From Acinetobacter sp. C32I (GTDB lineage Bacteria; Pseudomonadota; Gammaproteobacteria; Pseudomonadales; Moraxellaceae), in assembly GCF_023702715.1 (NCBI RefSeq), contig NZ_CP098480.1, forward strand, positions 2,542,001-2,606,000: a stretch of 64,000 bases of DNA. Reading direction: 5' to 3'. Shown here piece after piece: positions 15,848 to 26,402 of this stretch (positions are counted from its first letter, which is position 1; each line of letters begins with the position of its first letter). The notes under the pieces are model-generated. The model saw only the letters and a list, made by a program, of their open reading frames with translations, had not been told where the DNA came from and searched no databases. A program made the translations under genes and the position numbers.

Positions 15848-17338
15848 TTACGATACCAATTTTGGCTTACGATCAACTTGCTCGCCACGTTTATGGAACT
15901 GTAAGACCTCATCACTAAATGATGCATCTTTCAACTCTTTACGATCTGCAAGGTAGTTATTGGTAATTTTCCACGGTGCTTTTTTACCTTGCTTCGGCAT
16001 CACATTGGCTGCGCGAGCAATATAGCCCGAAGACATTTTACCCATAATGGTATCTTGTTCGCGTAAAGCAGGATCCGCATGGGCGATGACTTCATCATAG
16101 CCATTTTTGTCCATGTGATTGAGCAAGCGACAAATATAATCCGCAGCAATATCAACTTTTAAAGTCCAAGATGCATTGATATAGCCAATGATCATCGCCA
16201 TGTTTGGTACATCGCTAACCATCACACCTTGATAGAGCATGTGTTGAGAAGTATCCATTGGCTTGCCATCAACTGTGCCTTTCACGCCACCCAAGATTTG
16301 GATTTCCAAACCTGTTGCTGAAATCACAATATCTGCTTCAAGGTGTTTACCCGATTTCAATTGAATACCATTGGCTGTGAACTTTTCAATTTGATCTGTT
16401 TCAACATTGGCATGACCTTCACGTAATGCCTTGAATAAATCGCCATCTGGCACCACACATAAACGTTGATCCCAAGGGTTATAGCTTGGCGTAAAGTGTT
16501 TCATATCCACTTTACCTTTCAACTGCAACTCAATACCTTTCAACAATAAGCGACGTACTGTTTTTGGATATTTCTGTGCCAATGCATAGATACCACGTTG
16601 CATACCAATATTACGTGCACGGGTAAATTTATACGCAGTTTCTTCAGACATAAATTTACGGGTTTTTTCATAAATAAAGTCAATTGAAGGAATTGTTGCG
16701 ATATAAGAAGGAGAACGCTGCAACATGGTGACATGTCCTGCCCCACCTTTCACCATTGAAGGAACTAGGGTAATTGCAGTGGCACCACTTCCAATGATCA
16801 CCACTTTCTTGCCTGTATAATCTAGATTTTCAGGCCAGTGTTGTGGATGAATAAATTGCCCTTTAAAGTCTTCTTGCTTTGGAAATTTCGGCGCATAACC
16901 TTGATCATAGTTATAGTAACCCGTACAACCCATCACAAAATTTGCTGACCACGTTTGCTTCTTCTTATTACTATCTTCGATTTCAACTGACCATTTTTTC
17001 TTTGCAGAATCATAGTTTGCAGAAAGCACACGATGACCAAAATGAATTTTGTCTTTTAACTGATTTTCGCTGATGACATCACTTAAATAACCCTTGATCT
17101 CAGCACCACTCGCCAATACTTTGTCTTTTGCCCATGGTTTAAAATTAAAACCAAATGTTGACATATCCGAGTCAGAACGAATACCAGGGTAACGGAATAA
17201 ATCCCATGTTCCGCCAAAACTGTCACGACGTTCTAAGATTTCGAATTTACGTTGTGGACAGTTCTTAGAGAGATGCACAGCTAACCCAATCCCAGAGATA
17301 CCTGCGCCAATAATTAATACATCAACTTGCTTTTCCAT
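15848..17338 (-). CDS. almA: Flavin-binding monooxygenase, AlmA-like (long-chain alkane)
   Basis: The 496-residue protein has an N-terminal FAD site (IIGAGISGIG at about residues 9-18), the GGTWDLFRYPGIRSDSDM segment, the Baeyer-Villiger fingerprint FxGxxxHxxxWP (FKGQFIHPQHWP), and a second Rossmann motif (VVIIGSGATAI) for NADPH. Sequence and length match my recollection of AlmA from Acinetobacter, a flavoprotein needed for growth on very long alkanes. The frame extends to 17413, but the ATG at 17338 (MEKQVDVL) is the usual start and removes an unrelated 25-residue N-terminal tail. It is a single gene with its own terminator. Confidence 0.85.
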   Translation of the reverse strand: MEKQVDVLIIGAGISGIGLAVHLSKNCPQRKFEILERRDSFGGTWDLFRYPGIRSDSDMSTFGFNFKPWAKDKVLASGAEIKGYLSDVISENQLKDKIHFGHRVLSANYDSAKKKWSVEIEDSNKKKQTWSANFVMGCTGYYNYDQGYAPKFPKQEDFKGQFIHPQHWPENLDYTGKKVVIIGSGATAITLVPSMVKGGAGHVTMLQRSPSYIATIPSIDFIYEKTRKFMSEETAYKFTRARNIGMQRGIYALAQKYPKTVRRLLLKGIELQLKGKVDMKHFTPSYNPWDQRLCVVPDGDLFKALREGHANVETDQIEKFTANGIQLKSGKHLEADIVISATGLEIQILGGVKGTVDGKPMDTSQHMLYQGVMVSDVPNMAMIIGYINASWTLKVDIAADYICRLLNHMDKNGYDEVIAHADPALREQDTIMGKMSSGYIARAANVMPKQGKKAPWKITNNYLADRKELKDASFSDEVLQFHKRGEQVDRKPKLVS

Positions 17339-17687
17339 TTTTTTTATACCCTGTATAAACCATGACTTTATTAAAGCACAAATTTGACAATACACAATGT
17401 CAAGTTTGGTCATTCATCGGTTTTTTCATATCACTTCGGGACATTTTTAAGAAATTGTGGGGTAAAAAATCCTGAGATTTCTGCTTGGATTTCTTCCACT
17501 AGCAGGTTTGCTTTAGTAAAGAATAAGATTAGCTATAGGTTCTGAATACTTAGAAACATGTTCCATTCAATATCTGTAAGGAACCACTTTTTAAGAAATA
17601 GTTCTGGATAAAACGTTATGTAAAAATAGATGCTTTAGCAATTTTAGATCGTAGCTTTAATCTCAAATAGAAGATGTCATTAATATC
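17339..17687. promoter_or_regulatory. 349-base gap before almA
   Basis: No gene is visible. An inverted pair TTGACA (17384-17389) and TGTCAA (17398-17403) lies about 50 bases upstream of the almA start and may be a promoter element or operator. The rest, about 17420-17690, is AT-rich with no convincing reading frame or structured RNA. Confidence 0.4.
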
Positions 17688-18185
17688 CTAGAATAAAAAT
17701 AGCTTCATCAACAGCTCATCTATATATTCTGCGTTATTTTTTAATGCTTTTGATTCCACCCCATACGTTTGAAAACCAAACTTTTGATAGAGCTGGATTG
17801 CTGGCTGATTGTCATCAGCGACAATAAGTAAAATTTGTTCTAGATCTGCTTTGCTATGTTCAATAACAGTGGTGAGCAATCTATTTGCGATTCCTCGCCC
17901 ATGAAATTCAGGTTCAATAAATACACTTGATAAATAAGCCTTATGAGCAAGCTTTGTTGCGACCTCTCGGGTTAAAGTCGCTAAACCAATAATTTTATCG
18001 TTATAGTAAACGCCAAAAACTGTTGAACTAGATAAGCAATTTTCAAAGAAACTTAATGGCTTTAGCACTTCTATACGATAAGTAGAACCAAACATTTCAG
18101 GGGCTTTTGCCAATGCTGAAAGCCTGATCGTTCTAAAGTCATTTAGCTCATTCACACCTAGAATTTTAATCTCAATATTTAACAT
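17688..18185 (-). CDS. GNAT-family N-acetyltransferase
   Basis: A 165-residue protein with the GNAT fold signature: the acetyl-CoA loop motif FHGRGIANRLL at about residues 94-104, preceded by the beta-strand SSVFIEPE, and a late Asn-Gln-Pro-Ala-IQLYQKFGF motif. It should transfer an acetyl group from acetyl-CoA to an amine; the substrate is not predictable. It is a single gene between almA and the ribosomal terminator. Confidence 0.88.
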   Translation of the reverse strand: MLNIEIKILGVNELNDFRTIRLSALAKAPEMFGSTYRIEVLKPLSFFENCLSSSTVFGVYYNDKIIGLATLTREVATKLAHKAYLSSVFIEPEFHGRGIANRLLTTVIEHSKADLEQILLIVADDNQPAIQLYQKFGFQTYGVESKALKNNAEYIDELLMKLFLF

Positions 18186-18277
18186 ATTTGTCTATTTGAA
18201 TTTTTATAGTCGTGCAACCTAATTTAGCAGAATACCCAAGCTAAAACTAAGCCCAAAAATCATTAAAAAAGAATAAT

Positions 18278-18309
18278 AAAAAAGACCGGTTATTACACCG
18301 GTCTTTTTT
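18278..18309 (-). terminator. Terminator of the S10-spc-alpha cluster
   Basis: AAAGACCGGT (18281-18290) and ACCGGTCTTT (18297-18306) pair around a 6-base loop, with further A/T pairs extending the stem. It lies 32 bases after rplQ and is followed on the minus strand by U residues. Confidence 0.92.
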
Positions 18310-18340
18310 GGAACAACTGACTGTTCTACACGTAGAAGTA

Positions 18341-18706
18341 TTATTTTACTTCACGGTCAACGAGTTCAACGTAAGCCATCGGTGCAGCATCACCTGCACG
18401 GAAGCCCGCTTTAAGAACACGAAGATAACCGCCGTTACGTTCTTTGTAACGAGGGCCAAGAACGGTAAATAATTTACCAACAGTTGCTGCAGAACGAGTA
18501 CGAGCAAACGCTAAACGACGGTTTGCTACTGTATCGTTTTTAGCTAAAGTGATTAAAGGCTCAGCAACGCGGCGAAGTTCTTTCGCTTTAGGTAAAGTTG
18601 TTTTAATTAACTCGTGCTCTACTAAAGCATTTGTTAAATTTTGGAACAACGCCTTACGATGGCTGCTTGTACGGCCTAATTTCACACCACTATTACGATG
18701 ACGCAT
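18341..18706 (-). CDS. rplQ: Large-subunit ribosomal protein bL17
   Basis: At 121 residues with the N-terminal [19 protein letters not shown] signature, this is bL17, which binds 23S rRNA near the peptide exit tunnel. It is the last gene of the alpha operon, 18 bases after rpoA, and is followed by a strong terminator. Nothing unusual is seen. Confidence 0.97.
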   Translation of the reverse strand: MRHRNSGVKLGRTSSHRKALFQNLTNALVEHELIKTTLPKAKELRRVAEPLITLAKNDTVANRRLAFARTRSAATVGKLFTVLGPRYKERNGGYLRVLKAGFRAGDAAPMAYVELVDREVK

Positions 18707-18724
18707 GGTGATAGTCCTACTTAA

Positions 18725-19732
18725 TTAACGGCTACGATAGGCAAAACGGTCATCCATACGGAGACTAGCTGGTGGCCAGTTCTCTAAACGCATGCCGAGT
18801 TGTAAACCTTTCGATGCCAAAACATCTTTGATCTCTGTTAACGATTTTTTACCTAAGTTAGGAGTTTTTAACAACTCAACTTCAGTACGTTGAACAAGAT
18901 CACCAATGTAGTAAATATTTTCTGCCTTCAAACAGTTAGCAGAACGAACAGTAAGCTCGAGATCATCTACTGGACGAAGCAAGATCGGGTCAACTTCTTC
19001 GCGAGGTTCTTGAGCAACTGGAGTTTGATCTTTCTGAAGATCAACAAAAATTGCAATTTGTTGTTGCAAGATTGTTGCCGCTTTGCGGATTGCTTCTTCT
19101 GGATCAACAGTTCCGTTAGTCTCAAGATCGATCACTAACTTATCAAGATCGGTACGTTGTTCAACACGAGCATTTTCTACTGTGTATGAAACACGCTTGA
19201 TTGGGCTATAAGAAGCATCTAACTGTAAACGCCCTACTGGACGTGTTTCGCCTTCAGGGAAACGTGAGTCAGATGTTTCATAACCACGACCTTGAGCAAC
19301 TTTCAGGCGCATTTTCAATGAACCTGTAGAACTCAAAGTACCGATTAAATGATCAGGGTTAACCACTTCAACATTATGAGGTAAACGAAGGTCAGCTGCA
19401 GTTACGTCACCCGCCCCTTGTTTCTCTAATGTCAAATATGCTTCATTTTGATCGAACAGCTTAATAGACAATCCTTTTAGGTTCAGCAAGAGCTCGACGA
19501 TGTCCTGCTGCAAGCCTTCTAAAGTACTGTACTCGTGCTCGACACCTTCTATTTCTACTTCAACCACAGCAGCGCCAGGTAAAGAAGACAATAGAATGCG
19601 ACGTAAAGCATTACCTAGAGTATGACCAAAGCCACGCTCTAAAGGTTCCAGAATCACTTTTGCCGAGGTCCCGCTCACCGCTTCGACCTTGATCGCTTGC
19701 GGAGTTAGAAACTCGTTTGCAGTACGCGTCAT
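18725..19732 (-). CDS. rpoA: RNA polymerase alpha subunit
   Basis: The 335-residue alpha subunit has an N-terminal dimerisation domain (to about residue 235, with the [16 protein letters not shown] segment) that nucleates polymerase assembly, a linker, and a C-terminal domain (about 250-330) with the helix-hairpin-helix [20 protein letters not shown] that contacts UP elements and activators. It lies between rpsD and rplQ with 18-base gaps on both sides, the usual alpha operon order. Confidence 0.98.
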   Translation of the reverse strand: MTRTANEFLTPQAIKVEAVSGTSAKVILEPLERGFGHTLGNALRRILLSSLPGAAVVEVEIEGVEHEYSTLEGLQQDIVELLLNLKGLSIKLFDQNEAYLTLEKQGAGDVTAADLRLPHNVEVVNPDHLIGTLSSTGSLKMRLKVAQGRGYETSDSRFPEGETRPVGRLQLDASYSPIKRVSYTVENARVEQRTDLDKLVIDLETNGTVDPEEAIRKAATILQQQIAIFVDLQKDQTPVAQEPREEVDPILLRPVDDLELTVRSANCLKAENIYYIGDLVQRTEVELLKTPNLGKKSLTEIKDVLASKGLQLGMRLENWPPASLRMDDRFAYRSR

Positions 19733-19750
19733 TTATTGCTACCTCAAGGA

Positions 19751-20377
19751 TTATTTAGAATACAATTCTACAATCAAGCTTTCGTTGATTTCAGCAGGTA
19801 AATCAGAACGATCTGGCGCAGCTTTAAACGTACCCTCTAACTTAGAATGGTCAATTTCCATCCAAGCAGGGATACCACGTTGAGCAGCTAATTCAATTGC
19901 GTTTTTAATACGTAATTGTTGTTTAGCGCCTTCATGTACCGCAATTACATCACCAGCTTTAACTTGGATAGATGCAATGTTAACACGACGACCGTTCAAA
20001 GTGATGCTACGGTGAGATACTAACTGACGAGCTTCTGCACGTGTAGAACCAAAACCCATGCGATAAACAACGTTATCAAGACGGCTTTCAAGCAATTTCA
20101 ACAAGTTTTCACCTGTTGCGCCTTTCACACGAGCAGCTTCTTTGTAGTAGTTACTAAATTGACGCTCTAACACACCGTACATACGACGTACTTTTTGTTT
20201 TTCACGTAATTGTAGTGAGTACTCTGATTGTTTGCTACCACGAGCTCCGCCATGTTGGCCAGGAGCTTTAGCATGTTTTTTAGTCTTAACGTCAAACGGT
20301 TTAACGCCAGATTTTAATTGCAGGTCTGTCCCTTCGCGGCGAGAGAGTTTGCATTTTGGACCAATATAACGAGCCAT
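19751..20377 (-). CDS. rpsD: Small-subunit ribosomal protein uS4
   Basis: The 208-residue uS4 is a primary 16S rRNA binder that starts 30S assembly. The start [19 protein letters not shown] and the S4 RNA-binding domain (about residues 95-155, [22 protein letters not shown]) are clear. There is no zinc-finger cysteine cluster, the usual form in gammaproteobacteria. In E. coli S4 represses its own operon by binding the mRNA leader before rpsM; see the hairpin at 21188-21214. Confidence 0.98.
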   Translation of the reverse strand: MARYIGPKCKLSRREGTDLQLKSGVKPFDVKTKKHAKAPGQHGGARGSKQSEYSLQLREKQKVRRMYGVLERQFSNYYKEAARVKGATGENLLKLLESRLDNVVYRMGFGSTRAEARQLVSHRSITLNGRRVNIASIQVKAGDVIAVHEGAKQQLRIKNAIELAAQRGIPAWMEIDHSKLEGTFKAAPDRSDLPAEINESLIVELYSK

Positions 20378-20389
20378 GAATGTTTCTCC

Positions 20390-20776
20390 TTACACGCGAC
20401 GTTTTTTAGGTGGACGGCAACCGTTGTGCGGAATTGGAGTCACATCGGTAATGCTGTTAATTTTATAACCCACTGCACCTAATGCACGAACCGCAGATTC
20501 ACGACCAGGACCAGGACCTTTTACAAGGACGTCCAAGTTTTTCAAACCGTAATCTAAAGCAGCTTTACCAGCAACTTCAGCAGCTACCTGAGCAGCAAAC
20601 GGTGTTGATTTACGTGATCCACGGAAGCCTTGTCCACCTGAGGTAGCCCAAGCCAATGCATTACCTTGACGATCGGTAATCGTAACAATGGTGTTATTAA
20701 AAGAAGCGTGAATGTGTGCGACACCTTCAGAGACGGTACGAGTGACCTTCTTGCGTGCGCGAGTATCTTTAGCCAT
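20390..20776 (-). CDS. rpsK: Small-subunit ribosomal protein uS11
   Basis: At 128 residues, with the conserved [17 protein letters not shown] and [13 protein letters not shown] segments, this is uS11, which lies on the 30S platform near the mRNA exit and the Shine-Dalgarno helix. It sits 19 bases after rpsM and 12 bases before rpsD in the alpha operon. Confidence 0.98.
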   Translation of the reverse strand: MAKDTRARKKVTRTVSEGVAHIHASFNNTIVTITDRQGNALAWATSGGQGFRGSRKSTPFAAQVAAEVAGKAALDYGLKNLDVLVKGPGPGRESAVRALGAVGYKINSITDVTPIPHNGCRPPKKRRV

Positions 20777-20795
20777 CTTTTAGCTTCCAGAAATC

Positions 20796-21152
20796 TTATT
20801 TCTTAATCGGTTTGCGCGGACCTTTACGGGTACGTGCGTTAGTTTTGGTGCGTTGTCCGCGAACAGGCAAGCTGCGACGATGACGAAGACCGCGGTAGCA
20901 GCCTAAATCCATTAAACGTTTAATGTTCATGGAAATTTCGCGACGTAAATCACCTTCGGTCGGAACCTTAGCAACTTCTGCACGAATCGCATCAAGCTGA
21001 GCATCATCTAATTCACGGATTTTAGTAGTTTCAGTGATACCTACAGCAGCCAAGATGTTCTTAGCAGTGTGGCGACCTACACCAAAAATATACGTGAGAG
21101 AGATAACAGCATGCTTGTTATCCGGAATGTTTACACCGGCAATACGAGCCAT
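20796..21152 (-). CDS. rpsM: Small-subunit ribosomal protein uS13
   Basis: The 118-residue uS13 in the 30S head forms bridges to the large subunit and touches P-site tRNA through its basic C-terminal tail ([17 protein letters not shown]). The start [13 protein letters not shown] is canonical. It is the first gene of the alpha operon, separated from rpmJ by 107 bases that contain a GC-rich hairpin, the expected place for the operon's regulation. Confidence 0.98.
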   Translation of the reverse strand: MARIAGVNIPDNKHAVISLTYIFGVGRHTAKNILAAVGITETTKIRELDDAQLDAIRAEVAKVPTEGDLRREISMNIKRLMDLGCYRGLRHRRSLPVRGQRTKTNARTRKGPRKPIKK

Positions 21153-21187
21153 TCAATTTTCTCCAAAAAGGCAGTCAAGATAATCAA

Positions 21188-21214
21188 CCGCCCCACAAAA
21201 ATCTTGAGGGGCGG
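21188..21214 (-). promoter_or_regulatory. GC-rich hairpin between rpmJ and rpsM
   Basis: CCGCCCC (21188-21194) and GGGGCGG (21208-21214) form a 7-base stem with a 13-base loop about 36 bases before the rpsM start. No U run follows, so it is not a standard terminator. It stands where E. coli has the S4-binding leader of the alpha operon, but I cannot show S4 binding. Confidence 0.45.
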
Positions 21215-21259
21215 ATAATAACCTAATTAGCCTACTGAAATCAACAGGTCTTAATTAAA

Positions 21260-21376
21260 TTAACCTTGACGCTGCTTATGACGAGGTTCTGCGCTACAAA
21301 TTACGCGAATTACCCCATTACGACGGATAACTTTACAGCTACCACAAATTTTCTTTACAGAAGCTTGTACTTTCAT
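21260..21376 (-). CDS. rpmJ: Large-subunit ribosomal protein bL36
   Basis: This 38-residue gene starts at ATG 21376 with [19 protein letters not shown] and ends at TAA 21260. Cysteines at 11, 14 and 27 and a histidine at 33 form the zinc ribbon of bL36. It follows secY by 21 bases, the standard place at the end of the spc operon. It is the zinc-binding form; no zinc-free paralogue is in this window. Confidence 0.96.
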
Positions 21377-21397
21377 GATGAAACCTTCTAAGTGCGC

Positions 21398-22756
21398 TTA
21401 TCCCTTAGGATGAGCAGTCGTTTTTCTCATTAACGTTTGATTATCATATTGATGCGAAGTAAGGTGCGCTTGGAGTTGCGCCATAAAGTCCATTACCACT
21501 ACCACTACAATCAGTAAAGATGTTCCACCCAAATGGAATGGAATACCAAACGAACTTTGTAGCACCATAGGCATTAAACACACTACGGTAATGTAGATTG
21601 CACCGATGAAGGTCAAACGGTTAAGAATATGATCTAAATAACGAGCCGTTTGCTCACCTGGGCGGATACCAGGCACATATGCCCCGCTACGTTTTAAATT
21701 CTCTGATACTTCTTTCGGGCTAAATACAAGCGCCGTATAGAAATAGCAGAAGAAGATAATTAACGCGCCAAAGAGCATTAAATACAACGGCTGTCCAGGC
21801 GATAACACCAATGCCAGATCTTGTAGGCTGCGCTTCACAATCCCTGCATTTGGATCAGCACTTCCTAACCATTGTCCCAAGCTCGCTGGAAATAATAACA
21901 ATGAGCTTGCAAAAATCGCTGGAATGACACCTGCCATATTAATTTTTAACGGCAAATGTGTTTGCTGTGCAGTAAATACACGACGACCTTGCTGTTTTTG
22001 TGCGTAGTTCACTGGAATACGACGTTGTGCTTTTTCAATAAACACGATCGCAGCTAAAACGGCTAATGAGAGTAAACCGAATACAGCTAAACCAATTAAG
22101 CTACCCTGACCATTCTGTACAGACGTAAACGACTGAATCACAAGATTTGGCAAACCTGCCACGATTCCTGCGAAGATGATCATCGAGATACCATTACCAA
22201 CACCACGTTCGGTAATTTGCTCGCCCAACCACATCAAGAACATCGTCCCAGCAACTAACGAAGTTACTGCTGGAACGTAGAATGCCAAGCCTGACGTTAA
22301 GGTAATACCTTGACTAATCAAGCCAGCACACATCCCTACACCTTGCACGAGTGCAAGAAATAAGGTGCCGTAACGCGTATATTGATTGATCTTACGTTTG
22401 CCTTGCTCGCCTTCTTTTTTCAAAGCTTCCAGCGAAGGAACTACTGTAGACATCAACTGCACGATAATCGATGCAGAAATGTACGGCATGATTCCCAACG
22501 CCAGAATCGACATGCGTTCTAATGCACCACCAGAGAACATGTTAAATAAACCTAAGAAGGTACCTTCATTAGCTTTAAAAAACTGTGCTAGCGCTACATT
22601 ATCAATCCCCGGCAACGGAATATGCGCTCCTAGTCGAAAGACCAATAACGCGCCAATCAAAAACATTAATCGACGAATAATTTCACGGTATTTCACATGA
22701 AATGGTTGGCCTTTCATCATGTTTACATGACCTGAAGAACTAGGAGTCATAGACAC
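21398..22756 (-). CDS. secY: Protein translocase subunit SecY
   Basis: The 452-residue SecY forms the protein-conducting channel of the inner membrane with SecE and SecG. Ten hydrophobic segments are visible, along with the [13 protein letters not shown] segment near residue 40, the plug region and the cytoplasmic loops that bind SecA and ribosomes. The best ribosome-binding site (GGAG) is 9 bases before a GTG at 22756, so translation probably begins there rather than at the ATG two codons later. It lies 6 bases after rplO and 21 before rpmJ. Confidence 0.98.
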   Translation of the reverse strand: MSMTPSSSGHVNMMKGQPFHVKYREIIRRLMFLIGALLVFRLGAHIPLPGIDNVALAQFFKANEGTFLGLFNMFSGGALERMSILALGIMPYISASIIVQLMSTVVPSLEALKKEGEQGKRKINQYTRYGTLFLALVQGVGMCAGLISQGITLTSGLAFYVPAVTSLVAGTMFLMWLGEQITERGVGNGISMIIFAGIVAGLPNLVIQSFTSVQNGQGSLIGLAVFGLLSLAVLAAIVFIEKAQRRIPVNYAQKQQGRRVFTAQQTHLPLKINMAGVIPAIFASSLLLFPASLGQWLGSADPNAGIVKRSLQDLALVLSPGQPLYLMLFGALIIFFCYFYTALVFSPKEVSENLKRSGAYVPGIRPGEQTARYLDHILNRLTFIGAIYITVVCLMPMVLQSSFGIPFHLGGTSLLIVVVVVMDFMAQLQAHLTSHQYDNQTLMRKTTAHPKG

Positions 22757-22762
22757 TCGAGA

Positions 22763-23203
22763 TTACTCCTCGACTTTACCGCCAGCAGCTTCAACAGCAG
22801 CTTTAGCGCCTTTAGTCAACACAACACCTTTAACAGTGAATGCGCGAGTGATTTCACCAGAAAGAACGATGCGAGCACGAATTTGGTCACGACGAACAAC
22901 ATTCGCAGCTTTTAAAGTTTCAAGGCTAACAACATCACCTTCAACTTTATTCAACTCAGACAAACGTACTTCAGCAGTTTTCAAAGCGATTTGGCTAGTG
23001 AAACCGAATTTAGGTAAACGACGATATAACGCAGTTTGACCGCCTTCAAAGCCCGGACGAGTACCACCACTTTTACGTGAGTTTTGACCTTTGATACCAC
23101 GACCACCAGTCTTACCAACGCCAGAACCAATACCACGGCCTAGACGACGGTGTTCACGCTTAGCACCTTCTGCAGGTGCAAGTTCATTTAAACGCAGAGT
23201 CAT
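22763..23203 (-). CDS. rplO: Large-subunit ribosomal protein uL15
   Basis: The 146-residue uL15 has the Gly/Arg-rich N-terminal extension ([18 protein letters not shown]) that threads into 23S rRNA and the globular C-terminal half. It is 3 bases after rpmD and 6 bases before secY. Nothing unusual. Confidence 0.97.
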   Translation of the reverse strand: MTLRLNELAPAEGAKREHRRLGRGIGSGVGKTGGRGIKGQNSRKSGGTRPGFEGGQTALYRRLPKFGFTSQIALKTAEVRLSELNKVEGDVVSLETLKAANVVRRDQIRARIVLSGEITRAFTVKGVVLTKGAKAAVEAAGGKVEE

Positions 23204-23206
23204 GGC

Positions 23207-23383
23207 TTATTCCTCTACACTAACCATATAGTAAACTTTGTTGATCATACCGCGGTTAGAAGGCGTATCTTGCACTTCTACAGTATGGCCAATACGACGC
23301 AGACCTAAACCTTGAAGGCAAAGTTTATGATTTTTTAAACGATGCGATGAAGATTTAGTCTGGGTAACTTTAATCGTTTTCAT
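23207..23383 (-). CDS. rpmD: Large-subunit ribosomal protein uL30
   Basis: This 58-residue gene starts at ATG 23383 ([11 protein letters not shown]) and ends at TAA 23207. The segment [19 protein letters not shown] is the ferredoxin-like core of uL30, which binds 23S rRNA near the 5S region. It lies 6 bases after rpsE and 3 before rplO, the canonical position in the spc operon. Confidence 0.96.
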
Positions 23384-23389
23384 GATTGA

Positions 23390-23887
23390 TTACCCTTGAA
23401 TTTGTTCTACTGAAAGACCACGTTTCGCAGCGACTTTCTCAGGAGAAGTCATATCACGCAAACCTTTGAAAGTTGCGTTTACTACGTTAGCAGCATTTGT
23501 AGAACCATAACATTTAGCAAGTACGTTATGTACACCTGCAGCTTCAAGAACAGCACGCATAGCGCCACCAGCAATTACGCCAGTACCTTCTGAAGCAGGT
23601 TGCATGTATACACGGCTTGCGCCATGACGAGCATTCACAGGGTGTTGTAAAGTAGTACCAGCAAGGTCTACAGTGATCATGTTACGACGAGCAGCTTCAA
23701 GTGCTTTAGAAATAGCAGCTGGAACTTCACGTGCTTTACCACGACCAAAACCTACGCGACCATTACCATCGCCCACAACAGTTAATGCTGTGAAAGAGAA
23801 GATACGACCACCTTTAACAACCTTGGCTACACGATCAACGGCAACCAGCTTTTCAACGAGACCTTCGTTTTGTTCAACTTTCGCCAT
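23390..23887 (-). CDS. rpsE: Small-subunit ribosomal protein uS5
   Basis: The 165-residue uS5 has an N-terminal double-stranded RNA-binding domain ([20 protein letters not shown]) and a C-terminal domain ending with [18 protein letters not shown]. It lines the mRNA entry site and affects decoding accuracy; the spectinomycin-resistance loop lies in the first domain. It is 2 bases after rplR. Confidence 0.98.
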   Translation of the reverse strand: MAKVEQNEGLVEKLVAVDRVAKVVKGGRIFSFTALTVVGDGNGRVGFGRGKAREVPAAISKALEAARRNMITVDLAGTTLQHPVNARHGASRVYMQPASEGTGVIAGGAMRAVLEAAGVHNVLAKCYGSTNAANVVNATFKGLRDMTSPEKVAAKRGLSVEQIQG

Positions 23888-23889
23888 GA

Positions 23890-24240
23890 TTAGAACTCCA
23901 AGCCGCCTTCACGAGCAGCATCAGCCAAGGCTTTGATACGACCATGATATTTAAAACCAGAACGGTCAAATGCAACTTTGGTAACACCAGCTGCTTTAGC
24001 ACGTTCTGCGATCAAAGCACCAACTTTCGTAGCCGCTTCCACGTTACCAGTAGTACCACTACGCAAAGATGCATCTAAAGTTGAAGCTTGCGCTAAAACT
24101 TTGCCACCATCTGCTGAAATAACTTGCGCATAGATGTGACGCGGCGTGCGGTTTACACACAAACGAGTCGCACCCAATGCACGAATGTGCAAGCGTGTGC
24201 TTTTCGCACGACGCAAACGGGTTTGTTTCTTTTCGTTCAT
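23890..24240 (-). CDS. rplR: Large-subunit ribosomal protein uL18
   Basis: The 116-residue uL18 binds 5S rRNA through its basic N-terminus ([18 protein letters not shown]) and links it to the central protuberance. The end [26 protein letters not shown] is conserved. It lies 14 bases after rplF and 2 before rpsE. Confidence 0.97.
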   Translation of the reverse strand: MNEKKQTRLRRAKSTRLHIRALGATRLCVNRTPRHIYAQVISADGGKVLAQASTLDASLRSGTTGNVEAATKVGALIAERAKAAGVTKVAFDRSGFKYHGRIKALADAAREGGLEF

Positions 24241-24254
24241 AAGAACCTCGCGCC

Positions 24255-24788
24255 TTATTTCTTCTTAGCTTCTTTACGAAGAATAACTTCATCCGAATAA
24301 CGAACACCTTTACCTTTATATGGTTCAGGAGAACGGTATGCACGGATTTCCGCTGCCACTTGACCTAACAACTGCTTGTTTGCTGATTTCAAAATGATTT
24401 CAGTAGCAGTTGGAGTTTCCGCTGTTACACCTTCAGGTAAAGCGTAGTCAATCGGGTGTGAGTAACCAAGGTTAAGGTTTACAGAAGTACCCTTAACCGC
24501 AGCTTTATAACCAACACCAACAAGCTGTAACTTACGTTCGAAGCCTTCGCTAACACCTTTTACAAGGTTGTTCAATACAGCGCGAGCAGTACCAGCCTGC
24601 ATCCAAGCGTCTTTCGACTCTTTAGCTGGAGCAAGTTGAAGTTTACCTTCTTCCTGTTTTAGCTCGACCAGCGCATGCAGGTTGAAAGACAATGTACCTT
24701 TGCTGCCTTTCACTTCGACCTGCCGGCCGTTCTGAGTAACTGTTACACCGTTAGGTACAGTTACTGGGGCTTTAGCCACACGAGACAT
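24255..24788 (-). CDS. rplF: Large-subunit ribosomal protein uL6
   Basis: The 177-residue uL6 has two similar alpha/beta domains and the conserved C-terminal [11 protein letters not shown] signature. It sits near the factor-binding site beside the sarcin-ricin loop. It is 13 bases after rpsH and 14 before rplR. Confidence 0.98.
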   Translation of the reverse strand: MSRVAKAPVTVPNGVTVTQNGRQVEVKGSKGTLSFNLHALVELKQEEGKLQLAPAKESKDAWMQAGTARAVLNNLVKGVSEGFERKLQLVGVGYKAAVKGTSVNLNLGYSHPIDYALPEGVTAETPTATEIILKSANKQLLGQVAAEIRAYRSPEPYKGKGVRYSDEVILRKEAKKK

Positions 24789-24801
24789 GAGGAATCACCT
24801 A

Positions 24802-25197
24802 TTAAGAAACAAAAGCAATAACTTCACCACCGATGCCCGCAGCACGTGCAGCGCGATCAGTCATGATGCCTTTGCTTGTAGAAACAATTGCAATACCTAA
24901 ACCTTGCTTAACGCTAGGAATTTTATCTTTACCACGATATTGACGTAGACCTGGACGGCTTACACGCTTAACGGTTTCGATAACAGGCTTGCCTTCGAAA
25001 TATTTTAAAGTAATTGTCAGAGTAGCTTTTGTCTCTTCTTGAGCAACTGCTACGTCTGAAATATAACCTTCTTGTTGAAGTACGTTTGCAATTGCAACTT
25101 TCAACTTAGAAGAAGGCATAGAAACAGTTTGTTTCTTTGCCATTTGTGCGTTACGAACACGTGTTAACATGTCGGCAACGGTATCTTGCATACTCAT
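24802..25197 (-). CDS. rpsH: Small-subunit ribosomal protein uS8
   Basis: The 131-residue uS8 is a primary 16S rRNA binder of the central domain; the [16 protein letters not shown] start and the [20 protein letters not shown] end are conserved. In E. coli it also represses the spc operon by binding the mRNA at the rplX-rplE junction; I did not find a convincing match to that site here. It is 11 bases after rpsN. Confidence 0.98.
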   Translation of the reverse strand: MSMQDTVADMLTRVRNAQMAKKQTVSMPSSKLKVAIANVLQQEGYISDVAVAQEETKATLTITLKYFEGKPVIETVKRVSRPGLRQYRGKDKIPSVKQGLGIAIVSTSKGIMTDRAARAAGIGGEVIAFVS

Positions 25198-25208
25198 TTA
25201 GTCGCTCC

Positions 25209-25514
25209 TTACCAGCTTGCCTTAACAACGCCTGGTACATCACCCTGCATTACTGTGTCACGTAATTTGTTACGGCTTAAACCGAACTTACGGAAGTAAC
25301 CATGAGGACGACCAGTTAAACCACAACGGTTACGAAGACGTACTGGAGATGCGTTACGTGGCAATGCCTGTAACTTTAATGTCGCTTCGAAACGTTCTTC
25401 GTCACTTGCATTTACATTTGCAATCGTTGCTTTTAATTCAGCACGTTTTGCAGCGTATTTAGCAACTGTCTTTTCGCGTTTCAATTCGCGATTAATCATA
25501 CCTTTCTTAGCCAT
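25209..25514 (-). CDS. rpsN: Small-subunit ribosomal protein uS14
   Basis: The 101-residue form is the long, zinc-free uS14 typical of gammaproteobacteria; the C-terminal [21 protein letters not shown] signature is intact and the CxxC pairs of the short form are absent. It lies in the 30S head, 9 bases after rplE. Confidence 0.97.
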   Translation of the reverse strand: MAKKGMINRELKREKTVAKYAAKRAELKATIANVNASDEERFEATLKLQALPRNASPVRLRNRCGLTGRPHGYFRKFGLSRNKLRDTVMQGDVPGVVKASW

Positions 25515-25523
25515 ATCGACCTC

Positions 25524-26060
25524 TTATTTGAACGGGAAGCCGAATGCACGCATAAGCGCACGGCCTTCGTCATCGCTACGAGCAGTTGTCGTAATCGTGA
25601 TGTCTAAACCACGGATACGATCAATCTTGTCAAAATCGATTTCAGGGAAAACGATTTGCTCTTTTAAACCCATAGAGTAGTTACCACGACCATCAAATGA
25701 TTTCGCAGAGAAACCACGGAAGTCACGGATACGAGGGATTGCGATCGAGATCAAACGATCCAAGAATTCGTACATTTGGTCGCCGCGTAAAGTAACTTTA
25801 CAACCGATCGGCCAACCATCACGGATTTTGAAACCAGCGATTGATTTACGAGCAAGAGTCACAACTGGTTTTTGACCAGCAATGAGTTGCATATCAGCAA
25901 CAGCGCCATCTAATAATTTCTTATCAGTTGCAGCTGCGCCTACACCCATGTTAAGAGTGATTTTTGTGATGCGAGGAATATCCATCACATTCTTAACGCT
26001 AAGTTCTTCTTTTAACTTTGCTTTAAGTTCGTCGTTGTAACGTGCTTTAAGTCTGGCCAT
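25524..26060 (-). CDS. rplE: Large-subunit ribosomal protein uL5
   Basis: The 178-residue uL5 binds 5S rRNA and contacts P-site tRNA and the small-subunit protein uS13. The segment [17 protein letters not shown] and the end [11 protein letters not shown] are conserved. It follows rplX by 15 bases. Confidence 0.98.
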   Translation of the reverse strand: MARLKARYNDELKAKLKEELSVKNVMDIPRITKITLNMGVGAAATDKKLLDGAVADMQLIAGQKPVVTLARKSIAGFKIRDGWPIGCKVTLRGDQMYEFLDRLISIAIPRIRDFRGFSAKSFDGRGNYSMGLKEQIVFPEIDFDKIDRIRGLDITITTTARSDDEGRALMRAFGFPFK

Positions 26061-26075
26061 TGCCTATTCAACCTA

Positions 26076-26393
26076 TTACTTCGCTACCGCCACTGATTCA
26101 CCATTTGATTTATAAACACGAGTTTTCGCGCCATCAATCACTTGGTAACCAATACGGTCAGCCTTTTGGGTTGTAGCATTAAAAATTGCCACGTTTGAAA
26201 TATGAAGCGTCGCCTCTTGAGTAACGATGCCGCCTTCAGCGCCAGTTACACGGTTTGGCTTTTGATGCTTCTTCACTAAGTTAAGGCCTTCGACCTTAAC
26301 TCGATCTTCAGAAACAGACAAAACGATACCTTGTTTGCCTTTTTCTTTACCTGCGATCACGATTACTTGATCGCCTTTTTTAATCTTAGCCAT
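26076..26393 (-). CDS. rplX: Large-subunit ribosomal protein uL24
   Basis: The 105-residue uL24 is an assembly-initiator protein with an N-terminal KOW motif ([18 protein letters not shown]) that binds the 5' domain of 23S rRNA at the tunnel exit. It is 9 bases after rplN. Confidence 0.97.
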   Translation of the reverse strand: MAKIKKGDQVIVIAGKEKGKQGIVLSVSEDRVKVEGLNLVKKHQKPNRVTGAEGGIVTQEATLHISNVAIFNATTQKADRIGYQVIDGAKTRVYKSNGESVAVAK

Positions 26394-26402
26394 GATTGCC
26401 TC

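Noticed and set aside
24059..24343. 94-residue frame in the rplR-rplF region
   Set aside because: It overlaps rplR and rplF in another frame of the same strand; the ribosomal frames are conserved, this one is a shadow.
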